From Acanthaster planci (taxonomy: Eukaryota; Echinodermata; Asteroidea; Valvatida; Acanthasteridae), in contig NW_019091361.1 of NCBI RefSeq assembly GCF_001949145.1, positions 2,872,683 to 2,936,682 on the forward strand: a stretch of DNA of 64,000 nt, written 5' to 3'. This document shows positions 37,701 to 47,506 of the stretch, piece after piece (position 1 is the stretch's first letter; each line of letters begins with the position of its first letter). Under the pieces are notes generated by a model. That model was not told the DNA's origin, searched no databases, and saw only the letters and a program-made list of their open reading frames with translations. Made by a program: the position numbers and the translations under genes.

Positions 37701-40700
37701 GTAAGGGAAGGAACCGGGGTAATACCGAAGGGTTGCAAACCATGCAAATCGCTTCCCGAAAGAATAACTTTCGTTATGCTGGCCGCTGCTTCTAGGAAGC
37801 AGAAAAGTGGCTTGATGTCCCTGTTAGTCAGATTACATTCGTGCAGCTGTAGTGCACACAGGAAGAAACAGGGGTGAACTTGTCTACCTGGAAACGACGG
37901 AAGCTGCATCCCGACAGAGCAACTGTCTCGACGCTGCCCGCTGCTTTAAGAAGGGAGAAGAGTGGCTTTATGTCAGAATTGGTTAGGCCACATTCTTGAA
38001 GCTGCAGATCAGAAAGCAAAGGAGCAGGTTCGATCTTGACAGGTTCCAGGCCGCGTAAATTGTTTCCCTTCAGGAAGACCTTCTTGATGCTGCCTGCTCC
38101 TGTAAGAAGGGAGAAAAGGGGCCCAATTTCACTGTATGATAGATTGCATTCATACAGGTGTAGTTCACAAAGCGATGGAAGAGGGGTGATCTTGGCAGGC
38201 TGCAAACGTTGCAAATCGTTTTCGTTGAGAACCACTACCTGTATGTTGCCCGTTGCTGCAAGGAGAGAGAACACCTGTTCAATGTCACTCTTCGTCAAAT
38301 TGCATTCGTACAGGTACAGTTCTCGGAGAGAAGGCACAGAGGTGATCTGGTCAGGCTGCAAACCGTGCAAATCGTTGCCCTTTAGGACGAGCGTCTTTAT
38401 GCTGGCTGCTGCCGCAAGGAGGGAGAAAATTGGCTCGATGTCAGTTTTTGTCAGACTGCACTCATGAAGCTGCAGCTCGCAAAGCGACGGAATAGGGCTG
38501 ATCTTCACAGCCTGCAAACCGTGCAGATCGTTATCCTTCAAAAGAACTGTCTTTATGCTGCCAGCTGATGAAAGAAGGGACAAGAGTGACTCGATGTCTT
38601 TGCTTTTCATGCCAGTGTCCGCAAGGGCCAATACAGTCAAGCTCATAATTGGTCCAGGTGTCACCATCTGTTCAGATAGCAGTTCGAATGAAATGGTGTT
38701 CTTGATGACCAAGGTACTTATTTTTGACTCTTTGTAGGATAACATGTCAAAAAGTTGCAAGATGTTCCAGTCACCGGTTCGCACATCTAATCTCTTCATG
38801 TGCTTTATCATGCCTTGGGAATCATCGACAAAGTTACTCCAATGCACGTTGGCAAGGTTAAGGGTCAAAGAGATGTTACACTCTATTTCTTTCACTATGT
38901 CTTTTAACAGTTTTAAATGTTCCAAACTGTCGCACTTAGCTTTGACACTGTTTATGTCCAGAGCTTTACGTTTAGACCCAGTTTGAACAAGGTAGTGCGC
39001 AGCCACGAGATCCTCCCCTTGGATCTCGAATGTAAACTTAATGTTACCAGTCCCAACTATTTCGTCTACAAGGGAGTCTAATTGAGCTTCGAATAAGAGC
39101 AATGTCGAAATTCGGTGTAATGATTCCTTCATTTTGTCTTGCCCTAAAAGTCCATCAATTTCTCGTATTATTGTCTGGGCAGTGTTCTTGTTCAGTCCAC
39201 AGCAGAAGCGGAGAAGAAATTCAACACTTTCAACGTCGCCACTAAATATGCTTGACAATACATTGTGAAACTCTTTCTTGTCAGATCTTGACAAGCTATC
39301 GAGGTAAACTGCAGCGCAGTATTCCTGGAAAGTTTTGTGGAGGAACGAAAAGAGAGTGACGCTTGTGAGACCATACACAGTTTCTGTTTTCGACAGCAAG
39401 CCAATTTTACAACCCTTTTCGAAAATATCACTGTCTTCTCTATTGATCTCTGAGGCCATGAAATAAAGTTTTGGTCCATCTGGATCGAGCAAACCCTCAA
39501 GAGCAAGCCGACCAAGGGCAAAAATGTCTGTCTTGGTGTCATGTGCGTAAGTGTTTGCTTGGCTGTCTGTTTCTTTGCTGTCCACACGCTGGAAAAGATG
39601 CTCAATTTTGTGACTGAAGAGTTTCGTTATTTGATGGGGCAATTTTCCTTCTTCCGCCCACGTGAAGCACATCAACCAAAGAAACAAGGGGATTTCCGCC
39701 AAACTACGGAATGTGTTAGACGCATTGACCGTATCAAGAAAGCTCTTTTGGCTTTGTTTGGAAAAATCTGTCAAGTACTTTCCTACGTATTTTTCCCTGT
39801 CTTTCTCATCGAAGCCTGCCACATGAACTTTTGTGAAGTGTTCATGCATTGTCAGCAATTCATTTGCTGTCTTTTGTCTACTCGTTACCACAATTTTACA
39901 CGACTTCAGTGATTTGAACGACAGCATATCGCTCAAGTTAATTTCATCCTTGCGCTGTTTTGTGTGTGTCAACCTTTGCAGAGAAATTTCGTCTGCGCCA
40001 TCAAGAAGGATCAGCACGCTCTTTTGGTTATTCCGAATATACTTCTCCAAGTCTTCTTTCTCAAATCTACCTTCTGTAAGAATTTGCGAAAAAATGGCAT
40101 CCACGACGTCAAAATTCTTACCCATTCGATTAACTTCGATGAGAAAGACAAGTTTGTAATCCTTCAGACCAAACTTTGTCCCAGGTTGGGATTGGTTAGT
40201 TTGTTGCGTCCCATTTGTCTTTATTTCCACCCAATCATACACAATCTTTTTAAGCAGCGTGGTTTTGCCGTAACCTGCCTCAGCTGTGGCTAATATCCGA
40301 TTTGTTTTGAGGGTAAGCATGTCCTCGTATGAATCAAGGGGTACGTTTTGGAAGAGAAACCCCGTCTCTTCTTCCACTTTTGACACTGAGCGACCAGGGG
40401 TACCTCTTTGCGACTTGCCTTTCAGATGCCCCACTTTCATGGTGGCAGCCGGGTGTATCTTGAACTCTGATGAGCAGCTAGGAGCTGCCAGGTTGGTTTC
40501 TTCAAGAAGCTGTTGGTTTACATAAAGTCTACCAATCTCCACGGACGTGCCTCTCTTCGTCGGGTGTGTAGTGACTTTCAGGGTCTGCTGGTAGTGTGCT
40601 GTTAGTTCCTCCGCACACTGTTCAACGTCAAAATGTTCCCCTGCAACGCCTGGGTTAAAAGGAGGTTCTCTGTGGGTCAACAACTGCAAAAATCCTAATT

Positions 40701-40712
40701 TCTGTCGAAGAA
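34734..40712 (-). CDS. NLR2 exon 5: NACHT plus tandem LRR array (two frameshifts)
   Basis: One long exon. The acceptor just before 40712 is chosen because only it matches the phase of the Death exon; a neater CAG at 40684 is out of phase. The region before NACHT carries CAEELTAHYQQTL and YVNQQLLEE, then SYEDML. In Walker A, AEAGYGKTT, the usual first Gly is Ala. LRR units of 52 residues follow the pattern PSLCELQLHECNLTNSDIEP, then LFSLLAAAGSIKTVVLKGND and LHGLQPVKI. Frame changes occur near 37861 (a base missing in the VSSLCALQL position) and near 37453 (missing in the KTVVLKG position). The terminal stop is at 34734. Confidence 0.9.
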
Positions 40713-43640
40713 CTCGCTTCAATCAAAAAACGTTTCCAATCGTGTTGGTGTGGTTTACGTTGTAAATTCAAGTCTGATAAATGTTTTTCCAAAATGTGAA
40801 CTCCTTTAATTAGCTCTTTGTAACCACCCGAATAAAAATTGGGTGCAGCATAAATGCAATTATAAAAGGGAATTTACATGTACATGTAGTTTGTGTTGAA
40901 AGGTCATGCGAAAAATTGTGGAAAATTGCGGATCTAAGCATACTTGCGATCTGTAGGCACATCCTTGATATTAAATAGGAATTAAATAATATCACGCACG
41001 AGATTCCCGAATGCATAATAAACATTTCAGAATTGTGTTTTAGGCACGGTTTCAGATATAAAATTTTGTAGCATTTTGATGCAATATTATACCTGGAACT
41101 TTTGATGCCAAATCAGCACGGTGCGTTTTTCTCAAAGCATTTTTCAAAGTCTGGGGTGCCTCTTCGGGGTTGTCCTGCTTCTTGTACCACTTATCTAGCA
41201 TCTTCAAGCTCTGCCTGACTATATTCCCCTTATGGCCCTCTTCGAATTGCTCGACTTGTGTGTTATCAAAGTCTAAGTTGATGGCGAGCGACACCCAGTC
41301 TCTTCCGAGTTTCTCTGACAGTTCCAAAAAGTATCCGCTTGCAAACTGTTCTTCTGAAATGTTGAAAATATCTTTGTGAAGAAATCTACAAGAACAAACT
41401 TTTTATATGTGGAACAGCATTTTGAGTTGCAAATAAATTTGAGCCTTCTCATCAGACACTCGTCTGTTATTATCTTGGACATTAATTTTCTGCAATTCTC
41501 TTCTTCGACGTGTCAGTATGAAAACTCGTTGACGTCTCTATACGCTGGATGCACAATGGAAAATGCTGATTGAAACGTGCATTTTTCAAACTCCATAAGT
41601 ATCCCTACTTTCCTGGACAACTGAGGGCCCTGTTGTTGGCTTCAGGGGAAGACATGGTTCAGTGCAATTTTATTTCTATTCCATTTATAGGCCAAGCATT
41701 TACCGGTACTCACTGAAATAATTTTTACTTGGATGCTCGAACTTTAGGCCAGGAAAACATAAAAAATGCCGCAACTTTATTTGCACGAGTTGACATCACA
41801 GTTTTGATCATGAATATGGAAATACTCACTTGCACGAAAACAAACCAGGCAGAAAAACCCCTTCCGAAGTCGTGACACAAAACTGGAAATGGATTTAACT
41901 GAGAAACAAAGGTGCATTTCAAGGTTTGTGTGAAATGAATTCTATTGCAGCTTCCCTTAAACAAAGATTAAGAGTTCCATTACAATACTTACTTTCAGGC
42001 GCACCACCCAATAGACCACCTGCTCTTATCTCGATGTTCTGGTCTTGTTGTATGCCTTGATCGGTAAGAGACAGCGAGTCACACAGCTGCAAATTAGCCA
42101 TTGTCGGTTCTTAATGTTTAATTTTTCCCTTCATGATTTGCAATTATTGCCAACAACTTTCAAGTCATCAATGTTATTTGACATGAAATGCAGGTAAGAT
42201 ATCTTTAAATGGGATGCATGTTTTTCGGGGTCTCTTTTAAAAACAGACTCCAAAGACAGACAAATAGTAAGAAACGTACTGAGCCTAAGGTAACAACATG
42301 TTGTTACATGGTAACAACATGTTGTTACAGAGCCATGTTGCAACATGGCTCTGAACACTTGTTTAAATAACATTTACATTTACAGCAACAGCTGTGCTTT
42401 CAAAACTTTGTATTTACTAACTCTGATAATGGATGATAACTTTCTTCGGTGGTCGTAAGTAAAGACTTACCAACAAATTTCTCTGGATGAAAAGATGTTG
42501 TGTTTGTGGCTGGATACCACTCTTGTTCTTGATTAACTCCTTCAAGGATGAAACTGATGTCTTTTGATCTAGTTGGAGGCAAAGTGTCCTTGATAAAAAG
42601 GAACCTCGGACAAAAACTTGCAACTTCTCCTTCCTTTCATGAAGACTGTAATACAAACAACAGAAATGTGATTCAGTAAAGCTTGAAGTTACTTCATGAA
42701 TTAGGTTTTTATTTAAATTGTCAGGTTAAGCCTGAGTCTGATAATTGGAACACGTATGAGGAGTTACAGTACTAGTATAAGTGTCAAGCACAGTGGACTT
42801 TATACCTTGAATACGTACTACTAGAAGTGTAGACAGTCGTACTGAAAATAATCAAATACTTACATAACGACTCGAACTGAAATTGGAGAGCGATTTTCTT
42901 TTGAAAATACAGGGACATTGCATTTTTCGAAACTCTCTGATTTCTACCAATAGTCAAATTCACGACTAGTTTCCATTTAACCACACCGTTTAATTTGTAC
43001 TCGATCGTGTTGCATTTTAGCGTATGTCGGAGCTGAGACAATCACTGGTGAGCTGAAAATGACCATATTCAAATTCTGATTTGATAATTGGAAACGAAAA
43101 GTAAAAGTTTGCACTGATATGCACAGATGATTCATAGTAATAAATCTATGATTGCGACGAACCACTAGAATATACATGTACATTAATATGGGATCAGTTT
43201 TAAGCATAACTTGGTTTAACAAAAACACACTCAGATCTAATCGAGATGCAACAACAATAAACATTTATATTATCAGAATGCTGGTTGTTAAATATTAACT
43301 TGACCTTTACCTGTATCAAACTTGATAACAGGATAAGCAAAATTCAATAATGTACTTGCTAATACCTCTCCGTTTCAGCTTTAGTGATCGTTTGATCATG
43401 ATTCGGGGGTTTGCTCAGTTCACACTGAGGTGTGGATGCTCTTTTTGGGTGGGGCACAAGTTCTTTGTCGTCGTCTGTGAGTCTTGATGAGGCTTTGATT
43501 GGAAAGACAGACAGGAATGCTGCTTTCCGGCCATGTTTAGCTTTCATCTTCTTGCTGATGAGTTTCGCCCTTGGGTGGTCGCATACCGCACCAGTAGTAA
43601 TTCTATCTTTATCCCACTGACCAAGGCTGACCTGCTCCAT
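34734..43640 (-). CDS. NLR2: ubiquitin-like - Death - NACHT - LRR receptor, LRR frame broken twice
   Basis: Exons 43640-43366, 42645-42471, 42086-41993, 41371-41093 and 40712-34734. Phases 2, 0, 1 and 1 match at all four junctions. ATG 43640 follows an in-frame stop about 30 bases upstream. Order: basic disordered N-terminus (1-91), ubiquitin-like fold (about 99-179), Death domain (about 190-272), pre-NACHT (to about 410), NACHT with Walker A AEAGYGKTT and Walker B VLILLDGADE, helical region with TFQEYCAAVYL, and about 25 LRRs. Two one-base losses near 37861 and 37453 break the frame; as it stands the product would stop at 37828 after about 1235 residues and five repeats. The rest of the array is open in the other frames and clearly homologous. 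The gene may be a recent pseudogene, a short-form allele, or hit by base-calling errors. The role is inferred to be a cytosolic sensor that signals by Death-Death contacts. Confidence 0.88.
34800..38640 (-). repeat. 156-bp LRR-encoding tandem array, about 25 units
   Basis: A DNA-level tandem repeat in the last NLR2 exon. Each unit encodes 52 residues and many units share long identical stretches such as LFSLLAA and LHGLQP. One unit near 35380-35500 is replaced by pyrimidine-rich sequence encoding a hydrophobic run. High similarity between units implies recent expansion or gene conversion. Confidence 0.9.
41093..41371 (-). CDS. NLR2 exon 4: Death domain
   Basis: The acceptor TTCTTCACAAAG gives phase 1, matching exon 3; the donor is CCAG|GTATAA. 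The domain reads GYFLELSEKLGRDWVSLAIN, then VEQFEEGHKGN, LKMLDKWYKKQ and TLKNALRKTHRADLAS. This is a good Death-domain pattern with the Trp of helix 2 (DW) and the Trp of helix 5 (DKW). A stronger-looking acceptor 14 bases upstream (TTCTTGTAG) would start in phase 2 and does not match exon 3, although it could serve another transcript. Confidence 0.82.
41993..42645 (-). CDS. NLR2 exons 2-3: ubiquitin-like domain split by an intron
   Basis: Exon 42645-42471 (175 bases) reads LQVFVRG, then TLCLQLDQKTSVSSLKELIK and GIQPQTQHLFI. This follows ubiquitin's beta1-beta2-alpha1-beta3 order (MQIFVK, TITLEV, VKAKIQ, GIPPDQQRLIF). Exon 42086-41993 (94 bases) continues LSLTDQGIQQDQNIEIRAGG, matching the TLSDYNIQKESTLHLVLR strand region, and then LLGG. 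The phase-0 junction falls after beta3. The sequence is far from ubiquitin itself and is followed by more protein, so it is an integral Ubl domain for protein contacts, not a processed modifier. The intron carries three perfect palindromes. Confidence 0.72.
42290..42352. repeat. Three adjacent perfect palindromes
   Basis: GTAACAACATGTTGTTAC occurs at 42290-42307 and again at 42311-42328; each copy is its own reverse complement. A 24-base perfect palindrome centred on TTGCAA (arms AGAGCCATG/CATGGCTCT) follows at 42329-42352. They lie in the intron that splits the NLR2 ubiquitin-like domain. Confidence 0.95.
43366..43640 (-). CDS. NLR2 exon 1: basic N-terminal extension
   Basis: 91 codons plus two bases; donor GAGAG|GTATTA. 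It begins MEQVSLGQWDKDR and includes the Lys-rich segment KLISKKMKAKHGRKAAF, then a polar tail rich in Pro, Ser and Thr. No known domain. The two leftover bases join T of exon 2 to make Ser, which places the ubiquitin-like segment in frame. Confidence 0.65.
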
Positions 43641-43902
43641 CGTTTTGGTCGAAAGTTGGAGGTCAGATGGTGAAACTTAACAACGATCCTAAAAAAAATA
43701 AATATTAACAAAATCTGATCCCAGACGGAGATAAATAACAAGTCAAGAATCCGATTTGTAAAAGCTCTATGTGGAACTGTAAAGATGTTTTTTCACGTTA
43801 CCTGGCCAAAATGCTTGTACATTAAGAAAAGGAGCAATTCACATTGGTACACTCCTATGTTTACCCCTAACCGAAAGGCTCATATCCTGCTCACTGTAAC
43901 GA

Positions 43903-44070
43903 GCCTTAAGTCCAGTTTATACTTTCAGGCGAATGCGAAAACAAAGCGAATTACTTTGACGTAACGAAAAATTTGCTGCGAAATTTCGGTCGAGTTTAAT
44001 GTGTTCAACTGAGCGCGAATTCGCAGCGCAAATATTTGAGCTGATGTCAAAATTCGCTTTCGCGCTTGCT
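43903..44070. repeat. MITE-like element, copy 3
   Basis: Starts TTAAGTCCAGTTTATACTT, then GCGAATGCGAAAACAAAGCG, and ends with the inverted AATTCGCTTTCGCGCTTGC. It is related to copies near 15131 and 34525. It lies about 260 bases upstream of the NLR2 start codon, where it could contribute promoter sequence. Confidence 0.55.
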
Positions 44071-44890
44071 TTTACGCGCCAAGACAAGAAGGATGAGTCC
44101 ACACCATCCAGTCAACATTTCCCTATGGTCTCATACATTATATTGGATGGGATGGTGAAAGCCATTTTGAGGGTTATTGTTCACATTTTTGAGGGCTCAC
44201 GAGGGTTGAATTAGGGAATTCGAACAGTTTGACACAAGACGACGTCACAATGATCTCATCTTTAAGGTTAGGCCATCTTTATGTGGTCACATATTCATCA
44301 AAATAAATAACAATTATTAGGTGATCAGCTTACACCTGTGATGCACTCATTAAAAAAATTCTTAAACTACACATCCCTTTTGCCAGTACTGACTGTTTTA
44401 AATATTCATTTCTCGTACAGCTTATGAGTGGAATAGTCTACCTGAACATGACATGTGTCCACATCTTTGAATATGTTTAAAAGCTATATCCTTGAATTTT
44501 TGACTCGTTAATTGATTTATTTTTATCTTGCCTTCTACCATAGTTGTTTGATATTTTTCCTTTTTATAATGCACTCTTTTCATCTTTCTGCAGTTTATCG
44601 TCGAATGTGGCATATCTGAACTACTTTTCTTCGTTTTTACTAGTTGGTTTCCTGTATTCGTTTTTCGTTGTAACTTTTGAATTTAACGCATTTTATCATA
44701 ACTTTTGTTTCATTTCTTTCTTTTGTTAATTTTATCTCCTTTTCTGATTTGTTCTGTTAGTAATCTGTTTTGTATATATATTTATATATCATTAGTTTTA
44801 TCATTTACTCGTTCTGTTTATTTTATCCGGAAAGTGGTTTAAGATTGGCGGTACGGTCTCTACCACAACACTTGACATTGTCAGAAATAC

Positions 44891-44920
44891 AACAATAATA
44901 ATAATAATAATAATAATAAC
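44891..44920. repeat. (AAT)n microsatellite
   Basis: About nine AAT units (the ATAATA run). Simple sequence with no coding role seen. Confidence 0.95.
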
Positions 44921-44961
44921 CGTTTACCTCCGTAAATCGCAACCCAACAGGGATATGCCCA

Positions 44962-45089
44962 TTAGTTGTTCAAACCCTTAAGCTGGTTGGGTACGTTGCT
45001 CATCCCCAGGAACTCGTCATTTCCTTGTTTGACCTGACACAAACCGTAGTCGATGACGGCCTCTGGCTGGAGGAGGAATCCAGTTGGTA
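44962..45089 (-). CDS. Possible orphan terminal exon of an unknown gene
   Basis: On the minus strand, acceptor ACATTTCAG is followed by a 41-codon open frame to TAA at 44964-44962. It reads PTGFLLQPEAVIDYGLCQVK and then DEFLGMSNVPNQLKGLNN. The composition is protein-like and is bounded by a good acceptor and a stop, but I do not recognise the family and found no upstream partner exon. It could be the last exon of a gene further right on this strand, a gene fragment, or chance. Confidence 0.3.
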
Positions 45090-46465
45090 CTGAAATGTCA
45101 TTCATCTTTTCATTTTAATCCGATGAGAATTTGTACGCTGAAGCAAGAAGCAGACGTGCATGTTCCATTGTCTTTTGCAAACAAGGCAGTATGCATTATG
45201 TTTCGGCCACGTCTGTCGCACGTACACACAGTTAATATTAACTTTGACCTTCCAATGGTCACGTGAGGTGCAACCAACATGCCTCTTTTGCATTGTATTT
45301 CTTCTACAACCCTGTTTACCCAAACCTTTGGAATATAAAATGTCTTTTCGTTTCGTGCTCGCTGATCCAAGGAGTTCAACTATGTTAATAGTATTGATGG
45401 TTGGGACTTTGCTCTCAAAGTATTTGTGATCATGCATACATAATCAAGTGTATAAATAGCACAGTGGACCCGACTGTGGTGTACGGAATAATAAATAAAG
45501 TACGGGACGTTTAACCCAGGAAAGGTTTTGAACTGAAACGTTCAAAATACATAGCAACTTCCGCCACAGTCACGTGATCACATGTCTACCACCCCCCTAA
45601 TTGTCATTGCCAGTTCTTATCGACATTCACTCGACTCTTGTTTTGTCATAGGGGCCTATTTACCTTGGACAGTTCCGAGCTGAAGTTTCACAAATGTCCC
45701 AAGCACTGCACACCTAGAGATTTCTGAGGGGGTCCATCCATATCCCTAGCCGTAGGCCTATATAAATTATGTGAGGTTGTACTGCTACATGTATTTCCAA
45801 TGGGTGTACAAGAACAAGACAAGCGTGACGGAATCATGATAAAGGTCTGGGACGACCGCTTAATAATCCTACAATTGGGTCTCTATTTTAAAAAAAGGGG
45901 ACCGAAAAGGACACACCGTTAGGGAAGCTTTCACACTGATAAGATGTTGTGATAAACAAACCACATAAATATCGTATAAACTGAAAGGATGTAAAACCCT
46001 AGCCTTCCACCGAACGACCGAGAAACTTTACTTTTAACGCCATCCCATCAGGGGTATCGCCCGAGGTATATGAGAAAATGAGAGGGTCCTACACCATAAA
46101 ACGGCAAATAAATAAAAGGAAATCTTATTACAAAGCAGTGCATGCCCAAATACGTACAGCACTGGTAATTATGACTACATATCTAACGTAAAATCTGACA
46201 TGCGCGAGTCGCAGAATCCCAATGATGGGCCTACGGCAAAGTTCCTATTGCTGAATATTTGTATGTTGACAATGATTTGCACAGTACATGTATTTACATC
46301 TCCGTCTCGTAGAAGACAACCAACCTCTTCTTTGGCATGGAAGATGATTCAGTGAAAGATTTTTTATTAAATCTCCATGGTTAGACGAATTGACTCTAAC
46401 CCCATCCCCACAGATCTTGCAATTCGCATCGCCGTGAACCGAGTATCAGGTCAACTTGCCCCTTA

Positions 46466-46517
46466 TGAAGCTCCTTATAAACTCGCCCCTTATAAACTCG
46501 ACCCTTGTGAACTCGAG
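46466..46517. repeat. Short tandem repeat, three units of about 17 bp
   Basis: Units resemble CTCGCCCCTTATAAA, with degenerate flanking units. It is too short to assign a function. Confidence 0.6.
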
Positions 46518-47506
46518 ACTGGCGACTTAACCCTTCAATCCTAGCAAAATTTGTTGGTGGTCAAGTTTGTGCTCAGATTGGGTCACGTGTTTTTAAATCC
46601 ACAATTTAATCTTGTACTTTTTGTATCTTGTGTTTTACTTCTTATTTCTCCATTGAAGTACAGGGAATAATGTTATGTTCGGGACACACCGAACAAGACA
46701 ACTGCCCGAAATCGGCCGTACATGAGTAATTGTTCCACGAACCTCATTTCAATGTCACTTTTACAATTGAGTCAATACTTTTCCAAATGAAGCTTTGAAT
46801 TCATATGTTTTGTACGAAATTGTCAAAGTTTTTTCAAATCTTTTTTTGTTGTTGTCCATTGCACAATGTCTGGGACGGCCCGGGTTGACAGGCAAACTGA
46901 CTCGCCCAAAATTCTACGTCACACACCAACGCCGCGGCGGTTTACAGCGGCGCTGCAACATGAACAGCGTGCCAGACAATAACGTCCGCAGAAGAATGTT
47001 CCTGCAGGCAGCTTCAAGCACGTGCAAGCGCACGTGCGAACGCTGCATGCTTGAGTAGTTAGTCTGGAACCATTACTATCACAACACATCCCGGTCCAGC
47101 ATGATTGTGACATTGCAGAAAAAAAGTCTATAGTGACTCTCGCCCTAGGGACAAGCAGCGGTATTTTATGATGTCGTTTGCTTATAGGCATTTGCGCTAA
47201 TATTGACTCCCCTTCGGCGCCACCATGCATTAATCTCGGGAATTCAACAAACATTGGTGTACTTTACTTGCCTTTTTTGGACATATTACATGATTGCTAC
47301 TCAATAACATCCACCAACATGGAGGTGTCACAATCTGCCAGTCGACTAGGCCCAGCCTCCATACACACCATGATACACACACTGCACAACTAATCTCCAC
47401 CTTAAGTCTGGCCATTTGGCATTAGTTAGACATTCAGAACCAGTGGAGCGATGAGAGGGGAAAAGCTCTCATCTGAAAGTTGACTAAGCCGTTTATGTGA
47501 TGAACA

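Larger units (their letters stand above)
44071..47506. other. Intergenic stretch between NLR2 and the P450 gene
   Basis: The two genes diverge here, so both promoters should lie within it. It holds an (AAT)n microsatellite at 44891-44920, a possible orphan minus-strand terminal exon at 45089-44962, a short threefold repeat near 46466-46517, and a locally GC-rich segment near 46870-47050 that may mark the P450 promoter. No other gene is supported. Confidence 0.45.

Noticed and set aside
34942-38467. Many plus-strand open frames opposite the NLR2 LRR array
   Set aside because: They repeat with the same 156-bp period and are antisense shadows of the LRR units.
42014-42101. ATG at 42101 as the start of NLR2
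   Set aside because: The acceptor TTTGCAG at 42087 lies inside that frame, and using it continues the ubiquitin-like fold from the previous exon in phase. ATG 42101 remains possible only for a minor transcript.
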